A DNA stretch of 64,000 nt, taken from Paenibacillus radicibacter. Its GTDB lineage: Bacteria; Bacillota; Bacilli; Paenibacillales; NBRC-103111. The notes below the pieces were generated by a model that searched no databases, was not told where the DNA came from, and saw only the letters and a program-made list of their open reading frames with translations. Below, one piece after another: positions 63,826-64,000 of this stretch. Position numbers and translations under genes: made by a program. The stretch lies in the NCBI RefSeq assembly GCF_024721995.1, contig NZ_JANQBC010000005.1, forward strand, positions 1 to 64,000, given 5' to 3'. Positions within the stretch are counted from its first letter, which is position 1; each line of letters begins with the position of its first letter.

Positions 63826-64000
63826 TTACCCTTTCTGAATCGCCCAATGGAGGCGAGTATCTTCCTCAAATTTTGTTTTGCCGGGATTTCCTTCAGCTCT
63901 CAAGATTTTTAGATCATTTAATCTGAGAGTGAATGACCATAAGCTGTCGAATCTTAGCACTTTTTTATACTGACACATGAAACCGTATTTGCCAGATAGA
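63826..64000 (-). CDS. Partial coding region at the right edge
   Basis: The minus strand is open from the right edge to a stop at 63826, giving the last ~57 residues of a protein ('RFDSLWSFTLRLNDLKILRA', ending 'LHWAIQKG'). I do not recognise the family. The residue mix looks protein-like, but the length leaves room for chance. Confidence 0.35.
   Translation of the reverse strand, partial: LSGKYGFMCQYKKVLRFDSLWSFTLRLNDLKILRAEGNPGKTKFEEDTRLHWAIQKG

Overview
The window is from a low-to-moderate GC, spore-former-type Firmicute, most likely Paenibacillus or a close relative. The basis is gene order and content: hprK-lgt-ppaX-yvoF, hisZGDBHAF(IE)J, yvcD-trxB-glcK-yvcJ-yvcK-whiA-HPr, clpP, cggR-gap-pgk-tpiA-gpmI-eno, secG-rnr-smpB-ssrA all follow the Bacillus subtilis chromosome, while individual genes look Paenibacillus-like (YdjO/Csp pair, tmRNA tag ending YAFAA, inserted sugar ABC operon). 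All identifications come from reading the sequence; no searches were run.

Layout. 1-1145: the 3' end of a 23S rRNA gene, no 5S gene behind it, then eight tRNAs (Ser, Met, Val, Thr, Asp, Phe, Tyr, Lys) and a terminator shared with a convergent thiamine-binding protein gene. 1.5-6 kb: an ECF sigma/anti-sigma/membrane protein operon, and a divergent GMC oxidoreductase + gluconate-dehydrogenase-subunit-3-like + membrane protein operon. 6-9.5 kb: tagO, a PucR-type regulator and an MsmX-type sugar ABC ATPase. 9.6-12.7 kb: hprK-lgt-ppaX-yvoF. 12.7-17.1 kb: a sugar ABC transporter (two permeases, binding lipoprotein, LacI regulator) without its own ATPase. 17.1-25 kb: a histidine operon covering every step but HisC, with a GC-rich hisD and a DnaA-box cluster between hisH and hisA. 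25-33.3 kb: prs with a structured leader, the TPR protein, trxB, glcK, yvcJ/yvcK/whiA and an HPr. 33.4-38.3 kb: a two-component system with a BcrAB-like ABC exporter, a YkoP-like protein and a polysaccharide deacetylase. 38.3-46.5 kb: CtsR-controlled clpP, tRNA-Arg and the CggR-controlled glycolytic operon. 46.5-51.8 kb: a palindromic MITE-like element, secG, RNase R with a very long RGG-rich tail, smpB and ssrA (tmRNA).

51.7-63.8 kb is an accessory region hanging off the 3' end of ssrA. The last 83 bp of ssrA are duplicated almost exactly at 62025-62107, a shorter copy lies at 59454-59468, a decayed one at 63746-63780, and a possible one at 53046-53056. Each of the four better copies is followed by its own hairpin terminator, so this looks like several elements integrated in series at ssrA. 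No integrase is visible. The segments carry a secreted CYTH-like protein, IS remnants, a cold-response cassette (YdjO-like protein, CspA-family protein with a leader attenuator, fatty-acid desaturase, DesK/DesR), an intact IS3-family element with a GGA target duplication, agmatine deiminase, an AT-rich copper-amine-oxidase-N-domain protein, and a TetR regulator with a glycosyltransferase.

Functional threads: carbon regulation (HprK, HPr with both His15 and Ser46, CggR, YvcK, cre-like site, MsmX), trans-translation and RNA decay (RNase R, SmpB, tmRNA), cell-envelope functions (TagO, Lgt, SecG, deacetylase, ECF sigma), and cold/membrane-fluidity control inside the ssrA-linked accessory region.
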